64,000 nucleotides of DNA from Lachnospiraceae bacterium (GTDB lineage Bacteria; Bacillota; Clostridia; Lachnospirales; Lachnospiraceae). The stretch spans positions 186,001-250,000 of the forward strand of contig JAFXQX010000029.1 in NCBI GenBank assembly GCA_017526745.1, written 5' to 3'. The first letter of the stretch is position 1, and every line of letters starts with the position of its first letter. The notes below the pieces were generated by a model. It was not told the origin of the DNA. It did not search any database and saw nothing but the letters and a program-made list of their open reading frames with translations. The translations under genes and the position numbers were made by a program. Positions 17,123-26,237 of this stretch are shown one piece after another.

Positions 17123-19764
17123 ACGAAAAAATGTCTCCCATGATGCTAAAATACCTTGAAACAAAAGAGGATTACAAGGACTGTATCCTCTTTTACAGGC
17201 TCGGTGATTTTTACGAGATGTTCTTTGATGACGCTCTTACGGCATCAAAGGAGCTTGAACTTACACTTACGGGAAAGAACTGCGGCCTTTCGGAACGTGC
17301 TCCCATGTGCGGAGTTCCTTTCCATTCTGCACAGGTTTATATAAACAAACTGGTCCAGAAGGGCTACAAAGTTGCGATCTGCGAGCAGGTTGAGGATCCG
17401 AAGGAGGCTAAAGGGCTTGTAAAAAGAGAAGTCACGAGGATCGCAACACCCGGCACCAATATTGATATGGAGATGCTCTCCGAAAGTGCCAACAACTATA
17501 TTATGTGCATCTACTATGCCGACAATATGTACGGTGTTTCCGTATCAGACATCACAACGGGAGCATTTCTTGCAACATACGTTTCCGATGCGATGCATTT
17601 GAATGATGAGATATACAAGTATTCTCCGTCGGAGATAATCTGCAATGAAGCTTTTACCGTATCCGGTTTTGATTTCGATGATCTGAAAGATCATATGAAC
17701 GTGTTCATCTATCCGGTCGAACCGATATATTTTGACGACACCAACTGTATACGCACCCTTAAGGATCATTTTAAAGTTGCGGATCTTACCGGGCTCGGAC
17801 TTACGGGTAATTCCGCAGTGACGGTCGCCTCCGGGGCACTGCTTTTATATATGCAGGAGTCTCAAAAGAGCAGCATCGATCAGATCAGGAACATCAAGGT
17901 CTATTCCGTAGATGACTATATGATCATTGACTGCGCGACCAGAAGAAATCTCGAACTTGTCGAAACGATGCTTGAGAAGGGAAAGAAAGGCTCCCTCCTT
18001 CATGTCCTTGACAAGACAAAAACAGCGATGGGGGCAAGGCTTCTTAGGTCTTTTATCGAGCAGCCTCTTACCGATAAAGCCAAGATAAATGACAGACTCG
18101 ATGCGGTCTCTGCATTTACCGAGGATCTGATCCTTCGTGAAGAACTGCGTGAATACTTAAACCCGGTATATGATCTTGAAAGGCTGATGGGAAAGATCAA
18201 CTACCGTTCCGCTAATCCCCGGGATCTTCTGGCCTTTGCCAATTCGATCAGAATGCTTCCTCCTATAAAAGACCTTCTTCTTGATTCAAGATCGGAAAGG
18301 GTCAGAAAGCTTTGCGAGGATCTTGATACTTTGGAAGACCTGTGCAGTCTTATCGACAACTGTATAAGCGTCGATGCACCGGTCAATATCAAAGAAGGCG
18401 GTATCGTCAGGACGGGTTATTCGGAAAAGGTCGACTCCCTTCGAAATGCAAAAACTGACGGAAAAACGTGGCTTGCACAGCTCGAGGAAACCGACAGGGA
18501 AAGAACCGGGATCAAAAACCTCAGGATAAGATACAACCGTGTTTTCGGCTATTATTTTGAAGTGACCAATTCATTCCTCGAACTTGTTCCCGAAGATTAC
18601 ATCAGGAAACAGACACTTGCAAATGCTGAAAGATACACGAATGCCAAGTTGAAAGATCTTGAAGATACTATATTAAATGCCGAGGATAAACTGTTCTCGC
18701 TTGAATATGACATCTTCACAGAACTTCGGGAAAAGCTTTCCGGCCAGGTCGACAGGATATTAAAAAGCGCAAGGATCATAGCTCTTGCCGATGTATATTC
18801 GTCACTCGGATATGTTGCATCATCCAACGGATACGTTAGGCCCGCATTGAATGATAAGGGTATCATAGATATTAAGCGGGGCAGGCATCCTGTTGTCGAA
18901 CTGCTTACAAAAGATGAGATGTTCGTCGAAAACGATACTTATCTTGACAACTCGGGTAACCGGATCAGTGTGATAACAGGTCCCAATATGGCAGGAAAAT
19001 CAACCTATATGCGTCAGGTCGCACTCATCGTTCTGATGGCCCAGATCGGCTCGTTCGTACCGGCATCATCAGCCAATATAGGGATAGTGGACAGGATATT
19101 TACAAGAGTCGGGGCCAGCGATGATCTTGCAAGCGGCAGATCCACCTTCATGGTGGAGATGACGGAAGTAGCCAACATACTCAGAAATGCAACATCCAAA
19201 AGCCTTCTTATCCTTGATGAGATAGGACGCGGGACTTCAACTTTTGACGGATTATCGATCGCCTGGGCAGTCATTGAGTACATCAGCAACACAAAACTTC
19301 TCGGCGCAAAGACACTGTTTGCGACTCATTACCATGAACTGACGGAACTTGAAGGAAAGATAGCCGGCGTTAACAACTACTGTATCGCCGTAAAAGAACA
19401 GAAAGATACAATAGTGTTCCTCAGAAAGATCGTAAAGGGCGGAGCAGACAAGAGCTATGGTATCGCCGTGGCAAAACTTGCCGGACTTCCCGACGGGGTC
19501 ATAAACCGTGCGAACGAACTTGTCACGCAGCTTGCCGAAAACGATATTTCCGCAAGCGTCAGGACGATAGCTTCCGAGGCACCCAGAAAAGCGATACTTA
19601 AAAAGGGTGATGATGTGGACCGCGGTCAGATGTCGCTGTTTGATACCGTAAGCGATGATGAAGTCATATCGGAACTTATGGATCTTGACTGCAATAACAT
19701 GACGCCGGTCGAAGCGCTGAATGCCCTGTCGATGCTTCAGAGTAAACTGAAAAACAGATGGTGA
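17119..19764 (+). CDS. mutS: DNA mismatch repair protein MutS
   Basis: 881 residues from ATG 17119, an ATGA overlap with the RNase gene; a longer in-frame upstream start lies inside that gene and is rejected. Recognition domain: FYRLGDFYEMFFDDA, with the Phe-x-Glu mismatch wedge (YEMF). ATPase domain: Walker A GPNMAGKSTYMRQ (~630), then SGRSTFMVEM, Walker B LLILDEIGRGTSTFDG, and ATHYHELTELE. The C-terminal QMSLFD segment resembles a beta-clamp-binding motif. It binds mismatches and recruits MutL, which is encoded next. Confidence 0.98.
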   Translation: MNEKMSPMMLKYLETKEDYKDCILFYRLGDFYEMFFDDALTASKELELTLTGKNCGLSERAPMCGVPFHSAQVYINKLVQKGYKVAICEQVEDPKEAKGLVKREVTRIATPGTNIDMEMLSESANNYIMCIYYADNMYGVSVSDITTGAFLATYVSDAMHLNDEIYKYSPSEIICNEAFTVSGFDFDDLKDHMNVFIYPVEPIYFDDTNCIRTLKDHFKVADLTGLGLTGNSAVTVASGALLLYMQESQKSSIDQIRNIKVYSVDDYMIIDCATRRNLELVETMLEKGKKGSLLHVLDKTKTAMGARLLRSFIEQPLTDKAKINDRLDAVSAFTEDLILREELREYLNPVYDLERLMGKINYRSANPRDLLAFANSIRMLPPIKDLLLDSRSERVRKLCEDLDTLEDLCSLIDNCISVDAPVNIKEGGIVRTGYSEKVDSLRNAKTDGKTWLAQLEETDRERTGIKNLRIRYNRVFGYYFEVTNSFLELVPEDYIRKQTLANAERYTNAKLKDLEDTILNAEDKLFSLEYDIFTELREKLSGQVDRILKSARIIALADVYSSLGYVASSNGYVRPALNDKGIIDIKRGRHPVVELLTKDEMFVENDTYLDNSGNRISVITGPNMAGKSTYMRQVALIVLMAQIGSFVPASSANIGIVDRIFTRVGASDDLASGRSTFMVEMTEVANILRNATSKSLLILDEIGRGTSTFDGLSIAWAVIEYISNTKLLGAKTLFATHYHELTELEGKIAGVNNYCIAVKEQKDTIVFLRKIVKGGADKSYGIAVAKLAGLPDGVINRANELVTQLAENDISASVRTIASEAPRKAILKKGDDVDRGQMSLFDTVSDDEVISELMDLDCNNMTPVEALNALSMLQSKLKNRW

Positions 19765-19767
19765 AAT

Positions 19768-21558
19768 ATGATCAATATCCTGGATGAAAAAACGATAAAC
19801 CGCATCGCCGCGGGAGAAGTGGTCGAAAGACCCGTATCTGTCGTAAAAGAGCTCGTGGAGAACGCCATAGACTCCGGTGCGGCGAACATAAGTGTTGAGA
19901 TAAAAGGCGGGGGGATCGATCTGATAAGAGTTACCGATAATGGAAGCGGGATCGATAAAGCAAGCATTCCCTCTGCTTTTTTGCGTCATGCGACGAGTAA
20001 GATAAAGGATTCTTATGATCTTCGAAACATCAGTACGCTGGGATTCCGTGGTGAGGCGCTGTCGTCGGTGGCTGCCGTAGCCCAGGTCGAGCTTTTGACA
20101 AAATGCAGGGACGACTTTCTCGGATACCGTTACCGGATCGAAGGCGGCAAAGAGATATCTTTTGACGAGGCCGGACTTCCGGACGGAACGACCGTTATCG
20201 TAAGGAATCTGTTTTATAACACGCCTGCACGTAAGAAGTTCCTAAAAAGCGCCGTATCCGAAGCAAATCTAATAACTACGCTAATCGAACGCCTGATACT
20301 GTCACATCCGGGGATAGGGTTCAAATATACCGTCAACGGGACTTTGCGTCTTTCCAGTGACGGCCTCGGAGATATTAAGAGCGATATATACTCTGTCTTC
20401 GGACGAGGCGTTGAAAGATGCATAACCGAAGTATCATTATTAAATGAGAACTGCACGGTGACGGGATATGCAGGAAAGCCTGAGATCGGACGCGGAAACA
20501 GGGACTGTGAGATATTTTTTGTAAACGGACGCCTGGTAAAGAGCAGTTTATTGTCATCGGCTGTTGAAGAGGCTTACCATAACTTCCTCATGCTTCACAG
20601 ATTCCCCTTCATAATCCTTTATATCGAGATACCTGCCGAACTTCTTGATGTAAACGTTCATCCTGCCAAAACACAGGTCAGATTTGCCGACGAGCGTACT
20701 GTTTATTCCGTCGTAACTGATGCCGTATATGAGGCGGTGACAAAAGAAGAACTCATTCCTGATGCGGCAGCCTCATCCAATCCAGTATCCGAAACATCAT
20801 TTCCCGAAGTTTCCGGAGCCATAAAAGCCGCAAATGCCGTTTATGTTCCGGAACCTTTTGAGCAAAGAGCCGTAACCGTTTTCCAAAAGGAGGCGGAACA
20901 AAGCCTTGAAGAGAGCAGGGCAAAACAATCCGCAGAGCAGATCACCCTGTTCAAGGAAGGTTTTCTTGATGATTCCAATATAGAAAAGCACAGGATCATC
21001 GGCCAGCTTTTTGACACATACTGGCTGGTTGAATTTGAAGAAAAGCTTTATATCATCGACCAGCATGCCGCACATGAAAAGATAAAGTACGAGCATCTGA
21101 TAGGGCAGATAAAGGGCGGCAGGGTTGATTCCCAGCTCATCAGCCCGCCTTATATCCTGTCATTATCCGTCTCACAGGAGGAAACCCTACTGGCACACAT
21201 GGAAGATTTTTCCCATACAGGATTTGTTATCGAGCATTTCGGTGGAAGGGAATATGCCGTGACCGCTGTTCCCGTCGAACTGTTCGGAATGGGTGAGAAG
21301 GACTATCTGATAAGTGTTATAGACGAGCTTGCCTCTTCCGGGAATATAAAAGAGCCGGCCGCAGTATACGACAGGATAGCGACCATGAGCTGTAAGGCTG
21401 CGATAAAGGGTAATACACATATAACATATGAGGAGGCCAAAAGCCTGATCGGGCAGCTCCTTAAACTTGAGAATCCCTATAACTGTCCGCACGGAAGACC
21501 TACGATGGTCATGTTCTCCAAGACGGAAATAGAGAAGATGTTCAAAAGGATCGTCTGA
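19768..21558 (+). CDS. mutL: DNA mismatch repair protein MutL with endonuclease site
   Basis: 596 residues. The N-terminal GHKL ATPase shows AAGEVVERPVSVVKELVENA (~12-31), DNGSGI and STLGFRGEALSS. The C-terminal domain has the complete nicking-endonuclease motif DQHA(x)2E(x)4E, read as DQHAAHEKIKYE (~431-442), and the matching CPHGRPT near the end. The protein should therefore incise the daughter strand itself, as expected in a lineage without MutH. A variable linker (~330-400) contains QITLFK, a possible clamp-binding sequence. It lies 3 bases after mutS; the stop overlaps miaA by one base. Confidence 0.98.
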   Translation: MINILDEKTINRIAAGEVVERPVSVVKELVENAIDSGAANISVEIKGGGIDLIRVTDNGSGIDKASIPSAFLRHATSKIKDSYDLRNISTLGFRGEALSSVAAVAQVELLTKCRDDFLGYRYRIEGGKEISFDEAGLPDGTTVIVRNLFYNTPARKKFLKSAVSEANLITTLIERLILSHPGIGFKYTVNGTLRLSSDGLGDIKSDIYSVFGRGVERCITEVSLLNENCTVTGYAGKPEIGRGNRDCEIFFVNGRLVKSSLLSSAVEEAYHNFLMLHRFPFIILYIEIPAELLDVNVHPAKTQVRFADERTVYSVVTDAVYEAVTKEELIPDAAASSNPVSETSFPEVSGAIKAANAVYVPEPFEQRAVTVFQKEAEQSLEESRAKQSAEQITLFKEGFLDDSNIEKHRIIGQLFDTYWLVEFEEKLYIIDQHAAHEKIKYEHLIGQIKGGRVDSQLISPPYILSLSVSQEETLLAHMEDFSHTGFVIEHFGGREYAVTAVPVELFGMGEKDYLISVIDELASSGNIKEPAAVYDRIATMSCKAAIKGNTHITYEEAKSLIGQLLKLENPYNCPHGRPTMVMFSKTEIEKMFKRIV

Positions 21559-22505
21559 TGAAAGACCTTGTTATCATTTCCGGACCGACTGCCGTCGGAA
21601 AATCAAAAACAGCCGTAGAACTTGCAAAAAAGATAAACGGATCCGTCATATCTGCCGATTCGATGCAGGTATACCGGGGGATGGATATCGGTACCGCCAA
21701 GATATCAAAAGAAGAAATGGAAGGTGTGGATCATTTCCTGATCGACGTACTTGACCCGGCGGATGATTTTAACATAGTGATGTTCAAACAGATGGCAACA
21801 GAGGCCATGGACAGCATATATGCCGCAGATAAGATCCCAATTATCGCAGGCGGGACATTGTTTTATATCCAAAGCCTGGTATATGACATCGATTTTGACC
21901 GGGCTGATGAAATGACGCAGTTCAGGGAAGAGATGTATGATCTTCTCGAAAAAAAGGGGAGCGGATATCTTCATGATATGTTAAAAGAAGTCGATCCTTT
22001 TGCGGCACAAAAGATCCATGAAAATGACCATAAGCGGGTCATACGCGCACTCGAATATAACCGGCAGACCGGGGGGATGATCTCCGAACATAACAGGATC
22101 AACAGCCAAAAAGAAAGCCCATACAATTTCTGCCACTTTTTCCTAAGCGACGAAAGAGAGGCAGTATATCAAAGGATCAACGACAGGGTTGATAAGATGA
22201 TCGAAGACGGGCTTGTTGATGAGGTAAAAGGCCTGATGGAACAGGGGCTTACGAGAGATCATGTCAGTATGCATGGTCTCGGTTATAAAGAGATGATAGA
22301 CCATCTTTCGGGCGCTTACGGTCTCGAAGAAGCCGTAAGGCTTATCAAACAGGGCAGCAGACATTATGCAAAAAGACAGTTCACATGGGCGAGGCGCGAA
22401 AAAGACATGATCTTTATAGATATTAACAGTCAGGATGCAGTCTCCGTCATGATAAAAGCGCTGAATAAGAAAGGGATAACAGATGGACATCACCGGGATG
22501 TATAA
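21558..22505 (+). CDS. miaA: tRNA dimethylallyltransferase MiaA
   Basis: 315 residues, normal length. MiaA adds a dimethylallyl group to N6 of A37 in tRNAs that read codons beginning with U. Walker A GPTAVGKSKTAVELA (~9-23), then ISADSMQVYRGMDIGTAK (~34-51), VDHFLIDVLDP, IIAGGTLFYIQSL, and the C-terminal RHYAKRQFTWARRE typical of the family. The mutS-mutL-miaA order is common in Clostridia. It overlaps the following PLP-enzyme gene by 23 bases. Confidence 0.97.
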   Translation: MKDLVIISGPTAVGKSKTAVELAKKINGSVISADSMQVYRGMDIGTAKISKEEMEGVDHFLIDVLDPADDFNIVMFKQMATEAMDSIYAADKIPIIAGGTLFYIQSLVYDIDFDRADEMTQFREEMYDLLEKKGSGYLHDMLKEVDPFAAQKIHENDHKRVIRALEYNRQTGGMISEHNRINSQKESPYNFCHFFLSDEREAVYQRINDRVDKMIEDGLVDEVKGLMEQGLTRDHVSMHGLGYKEMIDHLSGAYGLEEAVRLIKQGSRHYAKRQFTWARREKDMIFIDINSQDAVSVMIKALNKKGITDGHHRDV

Positions 22506-23769
22506 GAAATGCGGGATAAGCAAAGAGGTATTTGATTTCGGGGAAAAGATCCTGAAAGGTCTTTCGGACAGGTTTGACAGGATTGACAGGACCGCTGAAT
22601 ACAACCAGCTCAAGGTGATCGATGCCATGCGTAAGAACAAGGTCAGCGAGGCATGCTTTATGCCGTCGAGCGGGTACGGTTACAATGACGTCGGAAGAGA
22701 TACTCTTGAAAGAGTTTATGCAACGTTATTTTCAACAGAGGATGCTCTTGTGCGCCCTCAGATAACATGCGGTACCCATGCGCTTGCAGTTGCCCTGTCG
22801 TCACAACTCCTGCCCGGTGATGAGATGATCTCCATATCCGGCAAGCCTTACGATACCCTTGAGGAAGTCATCGGTATCAGGAAGAGCATAGGGTCTTTGA
22901 TCGAACACGGCATCAGTTACAAACAGGTCGATCTGAAAGAGGACGGATCATTTGACTTTGAAGGGATAAAGGAAGCGATTACGCCAAAAACAAAGCTTTG
23001 TGCGATCCAGCGCTCAAAAGGATATCAGACAAGACCGTCGCTTTCGGTTTCATCGATAGGTGAGGCCGTAAGATTTATCAGATCGATAGATCCGGGCATC
23101 GTGATCATGGTTGATAACTGTTACGGTGAATTTGTCGAGGAATACGAACCTTCCGATGTGGGGGCCGATATGGTAGTCGGATCCCTGATCAAAAATCCCG
23201 GCGGCGGACTCGCGCCATGCGGCGGTTATATAGCGGGAACCAAAGAGTGTATCAATAGGGCTGCTTACAGGCTTACTTCACCGGGCCTTGGCAAGGAAGT
23301 CGGAGCGACACTTGATGTGAACAGGGACTTTTTCATGGGACTGTTCCTCGCACCGACGGTTACTGCCGGCGCCGAAAAAGGTGCTATATTTGCTGCAAAC
23401 ATATATGAAAAACTAGGGTTTGAAGTTATACCCAAAGGGGATGAAGAACGCCACGACATAATACAGGCAGTGACTCTGGGATCCGAAAAAGCCGTTTGCG
23501 CTTTTTGCGAAGGCATACAGGCGGCCGCACCGGTTGACTCGCATCTTACTCCCGAACCGTGGGATATGCCCGGCTACGACTGCAAGGTCATAATGGCTGC
23601 CGGCGCATTTGTTTCTGGAAGTTCCATTGAACTGTCCGCAGACGGCCCGATAAAGCCTCCCTATGCCGTTTATTTCCAGGGCGGTCTGACATGGCCTCAT
23701 GCAAAGCTCGGGATTCTTACATCGCTGCAGAAGCTTGTGGATGAAAAAATAGTTAATATATACATATAG
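22483..23769 (+). CDS. PLP-dependent methionine gamma-lyase-like protein ('aluminium resistance' family)
   Basis: 428 residues. The fold-type I PLP enzyme signature includes PQITCGTHALAVALSSQL (~86), VDNCYGEFVEEYEP (Asp of the PLP pocket, ~205) and VGSLIKNPGGGLAPCGGYIAG in two pieces (~226-246), where the Lys of LIKNPGGG is the likely Schiff-base residue. Databases name the group after YnbB or 'aluminium resistance', and it often follows miaA and hfq in Firmicutes. The real substrate is not established. The start ATG is inside miaA with AAAGGGA upstream. Confidence 0.88.
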   Translation: MDITGMYKKCGISKEVFDFGEKILKGLSDRFDRIDRTAEYNQLKVIDAMRKNKVSEACFMPSSGYGYNDVGRDTLERVYATLFSTEDALVRPQITCGTHALAVALSSQLLPGDEMISISGKPYDTLEEVIGIRKSIGSLIEHGISYKQVDLKEDGSFDFEGIKEAITPKTKLCAIQRSKGYQTRPSLSVSSIGEAVRFIRSIDPGIVIMVDNCYGEFVEEYEPSDVGADMVVGSLIKNPGGGLAPCGGYIAGTKECINRAAYRLTSPGLGKEVGATLDVNRDFFMGLFLAPTVTAGAEKGAIFAANIYEKLGFEVIPKGDEERHDIIQAVTLGSEKAVCAFCEGIQAAAPVDSHLTPEPWDMPGYDCKVIMAAGAFVSGSSIELSADGPIKPPYAVYFQGGLTWPHAKLGILTSLQKLVDEKIVNIYI

Positions 23770-23795
23770 AGACTGTTGTGTTAAAATATGCTAGA

Positions 23796-23801
23796 TATAG
23801 T
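23796..23801 (+). promoter_or_regulatory. Probable -10 box for the mreB operon
   Basis: TATAGT stands 20 bases after a TGTTGTGT stretch that could act as a poor -35. The 52-base gap between the PLP-enzyme gene and mreB has no terminator, so readthrough is also possible. Confidence 0.35.
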
Positions 23802-23821
23802 ATGCATGTGAGGAAACCGTT

Positions 23822-24832
23822 TTGGCCATTAATGCTTTCGGTATAGATCTGGGAACATATAATATAAAAATATATAACGGTTTTACGGACCGGATAGTAT
23901 CACATAAGAACATGATAGCTATCCAGAACAGAAGGAACCTGTTTGCTTACGGTGATGATGCTTTTACCATGTACGAGAAGGCGCCTGACAACATCAAGGT
24001 GACATTTCCTCTTACATACGGGGTTATCGCCGATATCAACCATATGCAGATCCTTATCCGTAATTTCATCAATGATGAGATGGACGGTAATATCCGCAGC
24101 GCCGATTACTACATTTCCGTGCCTACCGATATTACGGAAGTGGAAAAAAGAGCCTTCGTTGATCTGGTCAAGGAATCAAACATCCGTGCCAAGAACATTT
24201 ATATCGTAGAAAAGGCGATAGCTGATGGTATCGGCATGGATGTTGATATGCACAGATCCCAGGGATTTCTGGTGGTCAATGTCGGTTATGAAACGACCGA
24301 AGTATCCATATTGAGCCTTGGAGGCATAGTTTTATCAAAACTGATCAAGACCGGAGGCAAGAAGTTCGACGAGTCCATACGTAATATGGTGCGTAAGGAA
24401 TATAACCTTCTTATCGGGGCCAAGACCGCCGAGCAGACCAAGATAGACCTTCCGAAGCTCGAAAGTGAACACAGGGATGCAATCGTATACGGCAGGGACA
24501 TCGTCACCGGGCTTCCCGTCGAGAGAACGATACCGACAATGCTCATAGAACGGGCTATGCATGAGCATTTCGAAACGATAATCGATAATGTAAGGCTCAT
24601 CCTTGAGAGAACGCCGCCCGAGCTTGGAGCGGATATTTACAAGAAAGGGATATTCCTTACGGGAGGAAGTGCCGGGATAGGGGATCTTCACGAACTGATC
24701 TCAAAGAGCACGGGACTGTCCGTATTGTTTTCTCCAAACGGAGAAGGAAGCGTAGCCTACGGTCTGTCGCAGATCATCAAGAACGAAAGGCTTCATCCTA
24801 TCGTTTATACTATGGAAGATTTTTCCGTATAG
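23822..24832 (+). CDS. mreB: Rod-shape protein MreB (actin-like)
   Basis: 336 residues starting at TTG (GAGGAAA 6-12 bases upstream). MreB filaments under the membrane guide lateral wall synthesis. Actin-fold motifs: phosphate 1 FGIDLGTYNIKIY (~5-17), connect and phosphate 2 region FLVVNVGYETTEVSILSLGG (~146-165), and adenosine motif IFLTGGSAGIGDL (~279-291). The sequence is fairly divergent (GTYNIKIY instead of GTANTLVY), so it may be an MreB/Mbl paralogue rather than the main copy. The mreC-mreD-PBP2 context supports the shape role. Confidence 0.88.
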   Translation: MAINAFGIDLGTYNIKIYNGFTDRIVSHKNMIAIQNRRNLFAYGDDAFTMYEKAPDNIKVTFPLTYGVIADINHMQILIRNFINDEMDGNIRSADYYISVPTDITEVEKRAFVDLVKESNIRAKNIYIVEKAIADGIGMDVDMHRSQGFLVVNVGYETTEVSILSLGGIVLSKLIKTGGKKFDESIRNMVRKEYNLLIGAKTAEQTKIDLPKLESEHRDAIVYGRDIVTGLPVERTIPTMLIERAMHEHFETIIDNVRLILERTPPELGADIYKKGIFLTGGSAGIGDLHELISKSTGLSVLFSPNGEGSVAYGLSQIIKNERLHPIVYTMEDFSV

Positions 24833-24865
24833 GACACTGAGCCGTAAATCACCGGGAAGAACCAA

Positions 24866-25729
24866 ATGGCCAGAAAAAGATCTAACAGGAACAAGATCGT
24901 CATACCAAGTAAATACATCCTGCTGGCACTGTCTGTTATATGCATTATCACGATGGTGCTTTCTTATGCTACGGACATTTTGGACGGACCTCCGCAGGCT
25001 GTTGCAGGTTATACCGTCATACCCTTTCAGAAAGCCATATCTTATGCCGGAAACTGGCTGTTTTCCCGCTCCGAATCCATAAAGGAGCTTGAAGCGCTTC
25101 GGGCCGAGAATGAAGAACTTAAAGAGACCGTCAATGAGCTTTCGGTTAAGATCAATGACCTTACGACCGACAAATACGAACTGTCAGAGCTTCGTCAGCT
25201 TATGGCTCTTGATGAAAGATATTCGGATTATCCGACTGTGGGTGCACGTGTCATTGGTAAGGATGCCGGAAACTGGTATTCTACATTCCTAATAGACAAG
25301 GGGACCAACGACGGGATAAAGGTCAACATGAATGTCCTGGCCGGTTCGGGACTTGTCGGGATCGTTACGTCGGTCGGGCCGAACTGGGCGACGGTTAGGT
25401 CGATAATCGATGATGAATCAAATATAAGCGCCATGGTACTGAACACATCGGATACGATGATAGTCACCGGTGATCTGGAACTATATGCAAACGGTACTAT
25501 CAAGTTCTCGGAACTTCGCGATGAGGATGATGCTGTAAGCGAAGGAGACCAGATCGTTACCAGCCAGATCAGCAGCAAGTACCTTCCCGGTATCTCTATC
25601 GGATACATCAAGGAGATAAACAGCGACTCGAACAATCTGACCAAATCCGGCTTCATAACTCCAGTCGTGGATTTTGAACATATAGACATAGTACTCGTTG
25701 TCACACAGATGAAACAGACGAAGGAATGA
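24866..25729 (+). CDS. mreC: Rod-shape protein MreC
   Basis: 287 residues. A basic N-terminus and one membrane helix (about residues 16-36) come first. A coiled coil follows (~65-105, SIKELEALRAENEELKETV), then the beta domain (VGARVIGKDAGNWYSTFLID, VLAGSGLVGIVTSVGPNWAT). MreC is a bitopic protein that links MreB to the PBP2-RodA synthase outside the membrane. It sits 33 bases after mreB and one base before mreD. Confidence 0.95.
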   Translation: MARKRSNRNKIVIPSKYILLALSVICIITMVLSYATDILDGPPQAVAGYTVIPFQKAISYAGNWLFSRSESIKELEALRAENEELKETVNELSVKINDLTTDKYELSELRQLMALDERYSDYPTVGARVIGKDAGNWYSTFLIDKGTNDGIKVNMNVLAGSGLVGIVTSVGPNWATVRSIIDDESNISAMVLNTSDTMIVTGDLELYANGTIKFSELRDEDDAVSEGDQIVTSQISSKYLPGISIGYIKEINSDSNNLTKSGFITPVVDFEHIDIVLVVTQMKQTKE

Positions 25730-25730
25730 C

Positions 25731-26237
25731 ATGTACAGAAAAGCGACCATGGTATTACTCATACTTGCCGCATATCTCGTTCAGAGCACGATGATAAGGA
25801 TACTGCCCATGGGAGGCGTGGCCCCCAACCTTCTTATCATCCTAACGTCATGCTTCGGTTTCATGCGCGGCAAGAATGACGGGATGTTTGTTGGCTTTTT
25901 GTCCGGACTTGTGATAGACGTACTGTTCGGCGGTCTTATAGGGTTTTACGCGCTCATATACATGGTCATAGGATATCTGAACGGTTTTTTTGCAAGCATA
26001 TTCTATCCGGAAGATATTAAACTTCCCGTGGCCCTTATTACATCAAGTGAACTTGTTTACTGTTTTCTGGTATACATGTTCAGATTCCTGATCCAGGGAA
26101 AGATCAGATTCGGATATTATTTTGTGCATATCATCCTTCCCGAGATAGTTTATACGATCTTTGTCACTATAATCATCTACAAGATCATTCTCAATATAAA
26201 CGAATGGCTCGAAGACGTGGAAAGAAGGAACGCCTGA
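25731..26237 (+). CDS. mreD: Rod-shape protein MreD
   Basis: 168 residues, about five membrane helices, with little soluble sequence. The MRILPMGGVAPNLLIIL opening and the GMFVGFLSGLVIDVLFG segment (~55-71) are typical of MreD. It is an integral membrane part of the elongasome. Its stop is immediately followed by the TTG start of PBP2, which suggests coupled translation. Confidence 0.92.
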   Translation: MYRKATMVLLILAAYLVQSTMIRILPMGGVAPNLLIILTSCFGFMRGKNDGMFVGFLSGLVIDVLFGGLIGFYALIYMVIGYLNGFFASIFYPEDIKLPVALITSSELVYCFLVYMFRFLIQGKIRFGYYFVHIILPEIVYTIFVTIIIYKIILNINEWLEDVERRNA